A DNA stretch of 64,000 nucleotides from Ahaetulla prasina (lineage: Eukaryota > Chordata > Lepidosauria > Squamata > Colubridae). Below, one piece after another: positions 22,643 to 32,480 of the stretch (position 1 is its first letter; each line of letters starts with the position of its first letter). Below the pieces are notes generated by a model, which was given only the letters and a program-made list of their open reading frames with translations, was not told where the DNA came from and searched no databases. The position numbers and the translations under genes are program-made. Location of the stretch: positions 15,594,814 through 15,658,813 of the forward strand of contig NC_080548.1 in assembly GCF_028640845.1 (NCBI RefSeq), written 5' to 3'.

Positions 22643-22772
22643 AAGGTAATCCTTGGGAAGGAGACCTTGGAGCAAACAAAGTTCTGTTCCTGCATGACAT
22701 AACTTTAGTGTCCCTTACTCTCTCACACACACCAACACACCAGGGGCCAGCCGGCACCCAGAACCAACTTAC

Positions 22773-23115
22773 CTAGTTTCATCAGGCAGGCCAGCAGGAT
22801 CCAGAGCGTAATCTCAAAGGGCACGTGGACCTCGTCGTACTGAAGGGCCAGGACGGGGAAAAGTTTCCGATGCTTGCCGTGCCCGTTGGTGGAAACGTTC
22901 TTGGGGTGTTCGGCGTCGGGGGGGCTCTCGGCGGGAACCGGCGGAGAGGCGGTGATGCCCTCGGTCACCAAGCTGGGCTGCGACGTGATCTCCATGGGAG
23001 CATCCGAGCCGGAGCTCTGAAGCACCGGTAGCAACCCCAGCAGGGCAGCTGCGCCAAAGAGGAAAGGCAAAGCGCGGAAGGAGCAGCGGGGCCTCTCGGG
23101 GCATCGCGCCGGCAT
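22773..23115 (-). CDS. SLC9A1: SLC9A1 coding exon 1: Na+/H+ exchanger NHE1, N-terminus
   Basis: SLC9A1 encodes the plasma-membrane Na+/H+ antiporter NHE1, which exports protons and controls intracellular pH and cell volume. The exon gives 114 codons plus one base. Residues 14-33 form a hydrophobic segment containing LLGLLPVL, which matches the signal/first membrane segment of NHE1. A Pro/Ser-rich extracellular stretch follows, with an N-glycosylation sequon NVS at 73-75. The block FPVLALQYDEVHVPFE (86-101) and ITLWILLACLMKL (102-114) then enter the next membrane helix. The ATG at 23115-23113 is the first in-frame ATG in the open frame and sits in GACCATGC, a good Kozak context. A GTG 54 codons upstream was rejected. 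The donor is GTAAGT at 22772-22767. The end in phase 1 fits the known exon boundary after MK(I/L)G. Downstream exons are outside the window. Confidence 0.93.
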
Positions 23116-24570
23116 GGTCGCTCCTCGACGTTTTCCTTCGGGAAAGCGGGTGGCGGATAAGAGAGAGAGAGAAGGGGGCGTGTGGATTTCCGACGACCCT
23201 GCCCGGCGAGTCAAGGCTTCATTGGAGGAGGAGGAGGAGGAGGAGGCGGAAGGGTCTGCGGAATCAGCGAATGCCACCGACGGAAAGGAGCGCGGAGAAA
23301 TCCCCCCGAAGCGGCGCTCGCTCAGGGGAAGAAGCGCTCATCGTTAGGAAAGGGCCAGCTTAGGACGGGGGCGCCCGGCTGCGCCTTCCCTTCCCCGGGA
23401 CCGTCTCTGCAGGGCGAGGGAGGGAAGGAAGGGAGGGAGGCGAGGAGAGGAGGGTTCAGACCCGGTCTGCTCCGCCAGCCGATCGTCCAGTCGCTGTGCC
23501 TGAAATCCGCTTTCCAAGCGAGCGGGCTTGAACTTGGGACACGCGCCTCCCTTCACCTCCAAGGACGGCTGAGCGGGGTAGTTCGGAGCGGCCGGCTGGG
23601 ACCAGGAGCGATCCCTACCACCACAGCAGAAGCAGAAGAAGGATAGCCGGGCAGGAGAAGGAGGCAGCAGCAGCGGCGGCGGCTGGGTGGGTGGGTGGGG
23701 GAGTGGGGGAAAGGGCAGGTTGGACGAAGCGAGCAACCGGACAGGCAAAGCGGGCGGCAGAGACGCAAAAAAAAAAAGCAGGCAAACCGGCAGCCTTTTC
23801 AGGCCGGCTGCGAGTGAAGACGCCCCGCGGGTGGGGTGGCTTCAGAAGCCAGGGAGCGAGCCAGCCGGCAGGCCAAAACGAGGCGGCGGCGGCGGCAGGC
23901 ACGGAGGGCTTGGGCTTCCCAAGAGCTGGGGAGAAGGAAGCTGAGCTTGTTCCGGATCCTCGTGCGCTGCAGCGGGGCAGCTCCGCCCGGCCCGGCTGCT
24001 CCTCCCCTCCTGGGGCTCACATTTGGCTGTACACCGCCCTGAGTCCTTCGGGAGAAGGGCGGTATAAAAATCGAATAAATAATAATAAATAATAATAATA
24101 ATAACCAAAGCGCGGCCGGAGGACACTGCGTGTGTGTGTGTGTCTTTCTCTCTCCCGCCTGCTGCCTTAGTCCGGTCTATGCCGAGACAAGGACACCGCG
24201 GGGAGAAGCGGAGGGAGAGGAGGGGAAGGAGGAGAGGAGGGCGCCGACGCCGCGCCTCCCTCCTTCCCTCCCTCGCCGCCACAGCAGCCTCCGCCGGCTG
24301 GAAGCAGCACTACACGCCGGAGCCTCCGCGTCGCAACCGGCCAGGAGGGTTGGCTTGGGGGCCAGCCAAGCCAACCGGCCAAAGCGAAGGAGGACTGCTT
24401 CGAGCCACGTCCCCGGCGCCTGGAGACGTCTCGGCCGATCGGGCTTTTTTAGACGGCCCGTTTATAAAGCCAGCCGCTTTCCAAGGGCAGCTACGCGGTC
24501 GACTGAAAAGCGTCCTGAGGGAAAAGCAGCGAAGCCGGGATGGCGGGCGCCGGGGTCACATAACACCTCC
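22780..24570 (-). promoter_or_regulatory. SLC9A1: SLC9A1 CpG-island promoter and 5' UTR region
   Basis: The sequence is CpG-dense from inside exon 1 to about 24570, in contrast to the AT-rich surroundings. Features include a GGA/TCC trinucleotide run (23222-23249), GCGGCGGCGG runs (about 23670-23690 and 23880-23895) and a (GT)n at 24129-24142. No TATA box was identified, so the start site cannot be placed. A retroelement tail (24025-24105) is inserted within the island. Confidence 0.7.
24025..24106 (+). mobile_element. Retroelement 3' end inside the SLC9A1 CpG island
   Basis: GGCTGTACACCGCCCTGAG, then GGGAGAAGGGCGGTATAAAA and an AATAAT-rich tail. The same 3' end occurs at 49109-49228 and 50739-50806, and in variant form in Family R SINEs. 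The copy is 5'-truncated to about 80 bp. Confidence 0.75.
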
Positions 24571-24605
24571 CCGCCCTGCGAAGAGAAATCGCCTCAGCAA
24601 TTTGT

Positions 24606-25212
24606 CTGCAGAGATTCTTCTTCGAAGACGTTTCGCTTCTCATCCAAGAAGTTTCTTCAGCTCTGACTGGATGGTGGGGAATGGAAGGGTTTACACTCCT
24701 TGCAGGCAGCTGGTCGTTTGCATTTCTTTTAGCCAGTTGCTAACATGGGACAACAAACCCATCAGGGCTGGATTCAGCAGTCCCGTCTGCGTTTAAAAGA
24801 CAAAAGCCACTCTTCTGAAGACAGCAAAGTCCACAATTTGGACAGAGAGGCTCACCGGTTTGAAAGAAGGGCCATCTATGGCAAAACTGAACAGCCCTCT
24901 CTCAACAGAGGTGGGTGGGATACATCATTTATCTTCAGTCTACAACACGGTCCTTTCAACAGTTCCAAGAAGGCTCCACACCCATTTGCACCACTCAGGT
25001 GACCCTGAAGACACAGATAAACCTCCAAGTGCTTCAAGGACCCTCTAAATGATGACCAGCTGTCTGCAAGGAGTATAAATCCTTCCATTCCCCACCATCC
25101 AGTCAGAGCTGAAGAAATTTCTTGGATATAGAAACAAAACCTCTTCAAAGAAAAAAACATAAAAGTCCAGTTGCTTCCTGAAAAAAAGCACCTTTGGGAA
25201 ACCTCAGCCATT
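24606..25212 (+). mobile_element. Penelope-like element remnant with inverted flanks
   Basis: The frame 24745-25002 has HSSEDSKVHNLDREAHRFE followed by RRAIYGKTEQPSLNRGG. This is the conserved stretch downstream of the GIY-YIG domain in Penelope-like retroelements. The flanks are inverted copies: CATCCAAGAAGTTTCTTCAG at about 24640 and CTGAAGAAATTTCTTGGAT at about 25111, each next to a CCACCATCCAGTCAGAGC-type block or its inverse. GAAAAAAAGCACCTTTGGG ends the element. Confidence 0.65.
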
Positions 25213-25341
25213 CTTAACTGGAGCTACCAAATCTGAAATGCTGATCTATCCAGAAGATGAGAAGTAAGGGGGAGAAGGCCTTGTTCTAGCATCTTCATAG
25301 TATAGACAGAAGCAGCTGGGCTGAGGTATTGGAGAAGTCAT

Positions 25342-25685
25342 ATACAGGTAATCCTCACTTTACAACCATCTGTTTAGTGACTGTTTGAAGTTACAAAAGC
25401 ACTAAAAAAGTGACATATGACCGTTTTCCACACTTACGTCATATAAATAAAATTTGGGTGCTTGGTTCATATTTATGACAGTTGCACTGTCCTGGGGTCG
25501 TGTGATCACCTTTTGCGACCTTCTGACAAGCAAAGACAGGAAGCACAATTCACTTTACAAGCACTTAACTACTGCAGTAATTCATTTAGCAATTGTGGCA
25601 AGAAAGGTCATGAAGTGGAGCAACTGTCTCACTTAGCAACAGAAGTTTTGGGCTCACTTGCAGTTGTAAGTTGAGGACTAACTGG
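25342..25685. mobile_element. Family T element
   Basis: It starts ATACAGGTAATCCTCACTTT and ends AGTTGAGGACTAACTGG. A CR1/L3 tail is attached on the right, and a second Family T copy begins after that tail. Confidence 0.65.
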
Positions 25686-25689
25686 ATAG

Positions 25690-25794
25690 ATTGTCCACCA
25701 TTTATGTTTCTTTTCTTTTATGTACACTGAGAGCATCTGCACCAAAGACAAATTCCTTGTGTGTCCAATCACACTTGACCAATAAAGAATTCAT

Positions 25795-25859
<65 letters not shown>
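25690..25859 (+). mobile_element. CR1/L3-type LINE 3' end with (CTAT)n tail
   Basis: The terminal phrase TTTATGTACACTGAGAGC, then CACTTGACCAATAAAGAATT, is followed by about 16 CTAT tetramers (25796-25859). This is a third type of tail on the same LINE 3' end. Confidence 0.8.
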
Positions 25860-26238
25860 GAACACAATTGAGACCAGAATTTCTGTTGCTAAGCAAGCTG
25901 GTTTTGAAGCGAGTCGTTTTCCTACCTTTTTTTGCCACAGTTATTAACCGAATCCCTGCAGTTGTTAAGTGAATCACACATCACTAAGCAAATCCAGGTG
26001 TCGTCCCCTCCCCTGACTTTGCTTGCCGGAAACTGGCTGGGAAGGTTGCAAATCGCATGATCCCGGGACACAACAACTATTGCAGCATTATTATAAATAC
26101 ATGCCAGTTACCAAATGCCTGAATGTTGATTACATGACCATGAGGATGTTGCTACTGTCATAAGTGTGAGGATTAATCATTACCCACTTTTTTCAGTATT
26201 GTTGTAACTTCAAATGGTCGTAAGTCAAGGACTGTGTG
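25860..26238. mobile_element. Family T element, left end missing
   Basis: It begins inside the family (ACACAATTGAGACCAG) and ends TAAGTCAAGGACTGTGTG, where a Family V element takes over. Confidence 0.6.
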
Positions 26239-26503
26239 CAGAGGTGGGTTTCAGCAGGTTCTAACCAGTTCTGGAGAACCGATGGTGAAAATTTTGAGTA
26301 GTTCAGAGAACCGGTAGTAAAAATTCTGTCCCCATCTATTCTCTGCCTCCTGAGTCCCAGCTGATTGGGAGGAAATGGGGATTTTGCAGTAACCTTCCCC
26401 TGGAGTGGGGTGGGAATGGAGATTTTACAGTATCCTTCCCCTGCCATGTCCACCAAGCCACACCCACAGAACCAGTAGTAAAAAAAATTGAAACCCACCA
26501 CTG
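26239..26503 (+). mobile_element. Family V hAT-like element
   Basis: It starts CAGAGGTGGGTTTCAGCAGG and ends TTGAAACCCACCACTG, a well-paired inverted terminus. The flanking 8-mers ACTGTGTG and ATTGCGCT match poorly, so the target duplication is not demonstrated. Confidence 0.7.
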
Positions 26504-26613
26504 ATTGCGCTTGGTTTAGTGCAATGTGGGTCTCCAAATGTGATTTTTTTTTTCATGTATCTACTTGGATGAAAACATGTCCAAAGCAGGCATAGAATCA
26601 GTTTGGTCTAGTG

Positions 26614-27523
26614 CAGTGATGGCGAACCGTTTAGGCACCAAGTGCTCAAACTGCATGTGTGTGCATGCCCAAACTGAAAGGTGCACGAACATGCGTGGAA
26701 CATGCGCAGACGTGTGCATGTGCAGACATATGCACACATGCATGCATGCGCAGCAGAGATCTAAGACCAGCTGGCCGGTGGTGTTTTGTCCCCCTCGCCT
26801 CAGTCCGAGTGATGACTTAATTAGCCGGCAACTATCAGCTTCTGGCAGCAAACTAGTGAGCGTCTGCCAAGTGTCTCTGTTATCTCTCTTGCTGCCAATG
26901 AGTCAACCAGGAACAAACAGTACTTCAGCTCTAGTTAAGCAGTTGATTTGCTTGCCACGAAGGGGTATAGCAGCCCTTGCTGCTTTTATATCCTGTGGGG
27001 TGTGGCTCCACGACTCAGCACTTCCTAGGCCTGCCCCATCCTTGCTTCTGTTGTTCCCGCCTCTCCTGCCTACGAAACCTAGGGTCCAGCCAAGCCTGAT
27101 TGCCATCAACCGGGTCTGGAGGCGTGGCCTGGGGGGGGGAAAGAGTCAGGGGACGGAGGCCTCATTATCTCCTCCACCTGGCCTGCCTCTGGTTCCTGGA
27201 GCTGAGCCAGGGAACCCGGTGCTCCAGAGGTAAGTCCTGATGGCCCTTCCCCCTCACTTTCCGAGTCACTTTTTGGCAGGGGGTCTGGCTCGGGGGGGGG
27301 GGGCGCAGAAACAACAGGTGGGAGGCGGAGCATCCCATCAAAAGCAGTGCTGCAAGAGGTGAGATCTTTTTCGTTCCTGACCTTCTGTTTCATCGTTTGC
27401 AGGGAAACAGAAGGTCACGAAAGAAACACCATGGAGATCTGACCTGGGGCGATGCCGCGCGTGCCAGCAGAGAGGGCTCTGCATGCCACCTCTGGCACCC
27501 GTGCCATAGGTTCGCCATCACGG
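26614..27523. mobile_element. hAT-like element (CAGTGATGGCGAACC family) carrying an LTR
   Basis: Perfect 8-bp target duplications GTCTAGTG lie at 26606-26613 and 27524-27531. The ends CAGTGATGGCGAACC and GGTTCGCCATCACGG are inverted repeats. The outer parts match the copy at 43234-43668 in type. The interior from about 26780 to 27430 is a foreign LTR-like block. Confidence 0.8.
26780..27432 (-). mobile_element. LTR-like insert within the hAT element
   Basis: Read on the minus strand it has GCTGAGTCGTGGAGCCACACC, then CAGGATATAAAAGCAGC, a TATA-type promoter like that at 15650-15710. Another minus-strand frame (27106-27393) is rich in acidic and Ser/Pro residues (KSDSESEGEGPSG). The boundaries are approximate and no target duplication was resolved. 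No retroviral protein domains are present. Confidence 0.5.
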
Positions 27524-27944
27524 GTCTAGTGGTTAAGGCACCAGACTAGAAAGTGGGAGACCATGAGTTCAAGTCCCACCTTAACCATGAAAGCTAGCTG
27601 GGTGTCGTTGGGCCCCTCACCCTCTCTCAGCCCAGTTTACTGTACACAGTTGTTGTGGGGAAAATAGGAGGAGTAAGTTCGCTGCCTTGAATTATTTGTA
27701 AAAATAAGGTGGGATATAAACAAATACCATATATAAAAATAATAAATATATAAATAAAATTCAATTAATTCAAAACAATTTGCAATGCATTAGAAAACAC
27801 TCGTTTTTAATAAAAAATATTTCTAACTCAAATAATTATAAAATATAATAAATTAAAAACAGGATAGGATATTGAGTATTGTTACAAAATAGAAGATTTT
27901 CTCAAGCTCAGAGTCAGATGAATGGTCAGTTGCTAAGAATCATC

Positions 27945-28350
27945 TATCCTTGAGTCCTTGAGTGGCGCAGATTGCTAAACAGCCTGTTATTAACAACAGC
28001 TGCCTGCAATTATTGCAGGTTCAAGTCCCACCAGGCCCAAGGTTGACTCAGCCTTCCATCCTTTATAACAGGGGTGTCCAAACTTGGTCCCTTTAAGACT
28101 TTTGGACTTCAACTCCCAGAGTTCCTCAGCCAGCTTTGCTGGCTGAGGGACTCTGGGAGTTGAAGTCCAAAAGTCTTAAAGGGACCAAGTTTGGACACCC
28201 CTGCTTTATAAGGTAGGTAAAATGAGGACCCAGATTGTTGGGGGCAATAAGTTGACTTTGTATATAAATATACAAATAGAATGAAGACTATTGCTAACAT
28301 AGTGTAAGCCGCCCTGAGTCTTCGGAGAAGGGCGGGGTATAAATGTAAAA

Positions 28351-28432
<82 letters not shown>

Positions 28433-28436
28433 TCTG
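27945..28436 (+). mobile_element. Family R SINE, interrupted by a Family H hairpin
   Basis: The tRNA-like head GAGTGGCGCAGATTGC and B-box GGTTCAAGTCCC are followed by the Family S-like middle (CCAGATTGTTGGGGGCAATA). The 3' tail is different: GCCGCCCTGAGTCTTCGG, then GGGCGGGGTATAAATG. An (AAT)n run of about 28 units ends it (28351-28432). The reverse-strand copy at 41617-41885 is nearly the same without the hairpin. Confidence 0.75.
28079..28203. mobile_element. Family H hairpin element
   Basis: The 8-bp target duplications CTTTATAA at 28071-28078 and 28204-28211 are perfect. The arms from CAGGGGTGTCCAAACTTGG and back to CCAAGTTTGGACACCCCTG fold almost completely, with the tip at AGCCAGCTTTGCTGGCT. 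Confidence 0.9.
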
Positions 28437-28778
28437 ATGTACTTTGTAAGCTTCTAGGAAGCACTACACTACAGTAACTTATTTTTTCCTCTCCTCTGCA
28501 AAACAAGACATTAATAGTGTCACACAGATAAGTATTCATGAGAGTTTGTCCCATCAAAATAAGCTGAGGCTGGCTAATGTTGCCACCAGGATTGGGAAGC
28601 TTTTATTAACTGCAAAAGAAAATAGTGGCAATTGCATTTTTTTTCTTCAAGGTTCTCTGAACCTTAAAGAGGAATGGAACGAGATTAAATTCACAACCTC
28701 TCTTCCTACATGCTGCAGCCCCATCAACAATTACCTCTGCTCACCTATACTATTAATAAATTTGAAAGAGACCGATAT

Positions 28779-29812
28779 GTGTTGCAATTATATACAAATG
28801 ACTGCATCTCAAACCATCCATCTGTTAAGCTATTGACGTTTGCGGATGATACAACAGTGATTGGTCTCATGCGAGACGATGATCAATCCACATACAGATG
28901 GGAGGTTGAACAACTAGCCTCGTAGTGCGACCAGAACAATCTGGAAATGAACACACTCAAAACCATAGAAATGGTGGTAGACTTTAGGAGAAACCCTCTT
29001 ATACTTCCACCTTACAATACTACACAACACAATATCAACATTAGAGACCTTCAAATTTCTAGGTTCTATTGTATCTCGACCTAAAATGGACACCTAATAT
29101 CAAAAATGTCATCAAAAAAACACAACAAAGAATGTTCTTTCTGTGCCAACCCAGGAAGCTCAAACTGCCCAAGGAGCTGCTGATCCAGTTCTACAGAGGA
29201 ATTATTGAGTCTGTCATCTGCACCTCTATAACTGTCTGGTTTGGTTCTGCAACCCAACAAGACAGACACAGACTTCAAAGGATCATTAGAATGGCAGAAA
29301 AAAGAGTGGCTACCAACCTGCCTTCCATTGAGGATCTGTATATTGCACAAATCAAGAAGAGGGCCGTGAAAATATTTACAGATCCCTCACATCCTGGACA
29401 TAAACTGTTCCAACTCCTACCCTCAAAACGATGCTACAGAGCACTGCACACCAGAACAACTAGACACAAGAACAGTTTCTTCCCAAATGCTATCACTCTG
29501 CTAAACAAATAATTCCCTCAACACTGTCAAACTATTTACTAAATCTGCACTACTGTTAAATGTTCTCATCGTTCCCATCATCCATCTCCTTCCACTTATG
29601 ACTGTACGACTGTAACTTTGTTGCTTGTATCCTTACAATTTATATTGATATTGTTTCCTGATTGCTTATTTGTACCCTATGACTATCATTAAGTGTTGTA
29701 CCTTAGAATTCTTGATGAACGTATCTTTTGTTTTATGTACACTGAGAGCATCTGCACCAAGACAAATTCCTTGCGTGTCCAATCACACTTGGCCAATAAA
29801 GAATTCTATTAG
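28779..29812 (+). mobile_element. CR1/L3-type LINE, reverse-transcriptase end and 3' UTR
   Basis: A decayed RT palm reads LYTNDC, then LLTFADDTTVIGL (about 28790-28865), where the FADD box is the catalytic motif. A stop at 28923 and a frame change follow. The frame 29069-29512 then gives the thumb and C-terminus (RLQRIIRMAEKR, LPSIEDLY, DPSHPGHKLF, FFPNAITLLNK). The 3' UTR ends CACTTGGCCAATAAAGAATT at about 29804 without a microsatellite. It is the longest copy of this LINE in the window and the reference for the tails at 13385, 13586, 22370 and 25690. It is 5'-truncated and inactive. Confidence 0.8.
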
Positions 29813-30655
29813 GCATTTGTTTCATATCTGGCTGGTCTCTAAAAAAAAACCTTTAAACATCCTTCCCTGAATCGTAGTGAGTTCTCAACTTTCAGACCGG
29901 TGAGAAAATGAATTTAAAAATTCAGTATACGTTGCCCACAAGACATGCAAAGATCAGCTAAACAGTAACTCTGAAAAATGGTAAAATTATGGACATTGCA
30001 ACATTCTACACTGCAGTAGCCACATCATCGCAACTCAGACCCTGACTGCAGTTTTCACAGGGCTGTAAAGATAACAGTCAATTTGCAAAACAGAGGGGAG
30101 GAACTAGTAAGGAACATTCTGCAGAGGCTGCCTCCATGTGGAGAATTTTTTTTTAACAGAGGAACTAAGCTGCTAAAGGTGCAAACTTCTCCAAGTAAGA
30201 TGTATTACCGTATACAGAAAAGGTTATCTTCAAAAATAGTGTATTCAGGTTACAGTCTGAGATGCTTTTACCTGCAAACAGAGAAAAACATTCAGTTTCC
30301 TCAAAAGGCAACTCTGGAAGTTACTGGAACGGGAACTCATTTTTGTGCATACATTCTTGCACATTGTACATTCTTGTACATTTTTGCTGCAGTTACCACA
30401 TGCTGTACAATAATAGTTCTCCATATTTCTTTTTTAGTTCAGCATCCATAAAGTAACCCATAAAAAATAATTCTGATTTCAGTGTAATGTTAGTCTACAA
30501 TATCTTTTGCATCACATATGAATTTGCACCCAAAATTCATACTGCAGATCTTAACGTTGCTGAGGTTCAGAAACACTGGCTTAGAGTATTATTTGAACAG
30601 GGATTTGTTCAGAAAACAGTGATCCAGTGAGCTATGTTGAAACAACCCAGTCTTT
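29813..30655. other. Intergenic stretch, no gene recognised
   Basis: AT-rich intergenic sequence. Only a short decayed relic near 30558 (TGAGGTTCAGAAACACTGG), related to the 17350 element, was noticed. Confidence 0.35.
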
Positions 30656-30659
30656 GCAG

Positions 30660-30838
30660 CAGTGGTAGAATTCAATTTTTTTCACTACAGGTTCTGTGGG
30701 CGTGGCTTGGTGGCGTGGCAGGGGAAGGATACTGCAAAATCTCCATTCCCACCCAATTCTGGGGCCAGCCAGAGGTGGTATTTGCTGGTTCTCCAAACTA
30801 TTCAAAATTTCCACTACCGGTTCTCCAGAACCTGTCAG
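30660..30838 (-). mobile_element. Family V fragment, reverse orientation
   Basis: It starts CAGTGGTAGAATTCAATTT and contains the conserved GGTTCTGTGGGCGTGGCTTG and CTACCGGTTCTCCAGAACC. The far terminus is lost after AACCTGTCAG, and no target duplication was found. Confidence 0.65.
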
Positions 30839-31595
30839 ATAGCTCCCTCACCAGCCTGGTTTAATCTGAGAATGATGTGGTAGAAATCCCATATATGTTT
30901 GCTCCTAAACTTAACTGGGCATTTGCTTGGATCATGTGGGCAAAGGTTCCTATATTTTAAGGGTGTAATTTTCCATACTTCTAAAACAACCACTTCTCTG
31001 CAACATGTCTTTGTATCCCCCTCCTTGGCAATATTCCATTAAAAAAAATCACTGTCTGAAACTATGTAATTCTGTGCATGGATATTAGGAAATAATTTCC
31101 CAGGAAGTATACAATTTAAGGGACTCCCTCACCACCACAAAAACGGTGGTAGTGTGCTGCTGCTGACTTCCTCCCTTCCTAACCTCCAACGGTAGTATTT
31201 CTTTCCCTAGTTCAGTATTTCTTAAAAGTGTAATACAAGGATATCCGGGGATCTCCAAAGATCTTAGGAGGTCCACAAAATCAAAACTATCTGCCAGATA
31301 TTGAAGACATTGGGATTATTATTTTTATTCCTTAAAACAATAGTTATTTTTTTATTTAACTTTTAAAAATTATGTGAATATTTACAATAATGGTTCTTTT
31401 TTACATGGTTCAATAAATATTCTATGAAGGCATCCATTTCAATTTTTAATACAGTAAATATCGATAAACATAACCCAGACAAACTGAAGTTCTTGGGGAG
31501 CCCTCCAATTTTTCTAAAAGTACGAAGGGGTCCCGAGCTCAAAAAGTTCAAGAAACACGGATCTATTTTGTCCTAGGAGACCATTGCCCCTTGGA
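30839..31595. other. Intergenic stretch upstream of WDTC1, no gene recognised
   Basis: AT-rich to about 31560, after which GC content rises sharply into the WDTC1 promoter island. No coding frame or clear repeat. Confidence 0.4.
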
Positions 31596-32480
31596 AAACT
31601 TCAAGTCCCAGCATCCCCTCCGCCCCGTAATAACCCCGCCCCCTTGTGTTCCCTGTGTCGTCTCCCTCTTTCTCTTACTCTAACTGCGCAGATTGGCCCG
31701 GGCCCGCCCGCCAATTGGCGAGTTCCCTTTGGGCGGAAGAGCTGTCACTCCTTCCCCGGCCAATGAGACGCGGGGAATTACAAGAAAGGTGGGTTTTGCT
31801 TATTCCCGGAGCGTGCCTGCGCCGCTCGCGCGGCGGAAGGGCCGGCGCCGAGATAGAAGGGCTGGTGGCGCAGTTAGCGTCGCGCAGGCGCACTGCCGGG
31901 CGCAACGGTGGAGAAAGGGGAGGGAGGGAGAGAGAAGAGGAGGAGGGGGGGAGGCGGCGTTGGGGGCTCTGCTGAGCCCGAGACAGCTGGAAAGGATAAA
32001 CAGAGGCGGGGGCCGCCGAGGTCTCAGGTCCCAGCCGGGCCGGGCGGTGCTACGCAGCCTGGCGAGCGGCTCAGGCGGCCTTCCAGCCGCTCCTCTCTCA
32101 CCTCCTAGAGGGGCCCCTGCCCTGGCACAGGGGTCAGGCCGCCCCCCTGCATGGAAGTTCGGGGGCTTCGTCCACTGGCTGCTGCGGCTGCTGAGCCTGC
32201 CTTGAGGAGGCCTGACAGGTAACCCCCGGAGCTCTCCTTCCCGTCCTCTTCAGAACCTCCCTTCCCCACCCAGGGCGCCTTTGGACTACAGCTCCCATCA
32301 GCCACGGCCGAGGGAGTTGTTGAAGGGGTGGGCGAGAGCCGGTCTTCTGCAGGTGGGGACGATGGGGGTGAGTGGAGGAAGAGGAGGAGCCTTCCTCCAG
32401 AGGCGTCCATTCTGATCGCCCCCCCCACTTACCCCTTGATTTCTTGACACCCCCCTTACCATCTCCCCCCCCCCAAAAAA
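31596..32480 (+). promoter_or_regulatory. WDTC1: WDTC1 CpG-island promoter and noncoding exon 1 region
   Basis: CpG-dense block without a TATA box. Three CCAAT boxes are present (ATTGG at 31692, CCAAT at 31711 and 31760). ACTTCAAGTCCCAGCATC (31600-31617) and GACTACAGCTCCCATCAG (32283-32300) resemble the ZNF143/SBS element common in housekeeping promoters. The start site is not visible from sequence alone and most likely falls between 31780 and 32100. The exon 1 donor is GTAACC at 32219. The placement follows from WDTC1 coding exons downstream on the same strand. Confidence 0.65.

Larger units (their letters stand above)
1..22772 (-). other. SLC9A1: SLC9A1 intron 1 (partial)
   Basis: The SLC9A1 first coding exon ends at 22773 on the minus strand with a GTAAGT donor. 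The next exon is not found anywhere in 1-22772, so this whole stretch is intron 1 and continues beyond the window. No exon with NHE1 membrane-domain similarity was seen in the open frames. The content is almost entirely transposon-derived. Confidence 0.75.
26595..27725 (+). mobile_element. tRNA-derived SINE split by a hAT insertion
   Basis: The SINE head ends at GTCTAGTG (26613) and resumes after the hAT at GTCTAGTGGTTAAGGCACC (27524), with a B-box-like GAGTTCAAGTCCC. The body then reads CAGTTTACTGTACACAGTTG and ends GGTGGGATATAAACAAAT. Removing the insert restores a continuous tRNA-like head. Confidence 0.7.

Noticed and set aside
22825..24796. Several long frames in the SLC9A1 CpG island other than NHE1
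   Set aside because: GC-rich DNA lacks stops. None shows a domain or a plausible exon structure, and most overlap each other on both strands.
28294..28557. Poly-isoleucine frame
   Set aside because: (AAT)n microsatellite read on the minus strand.
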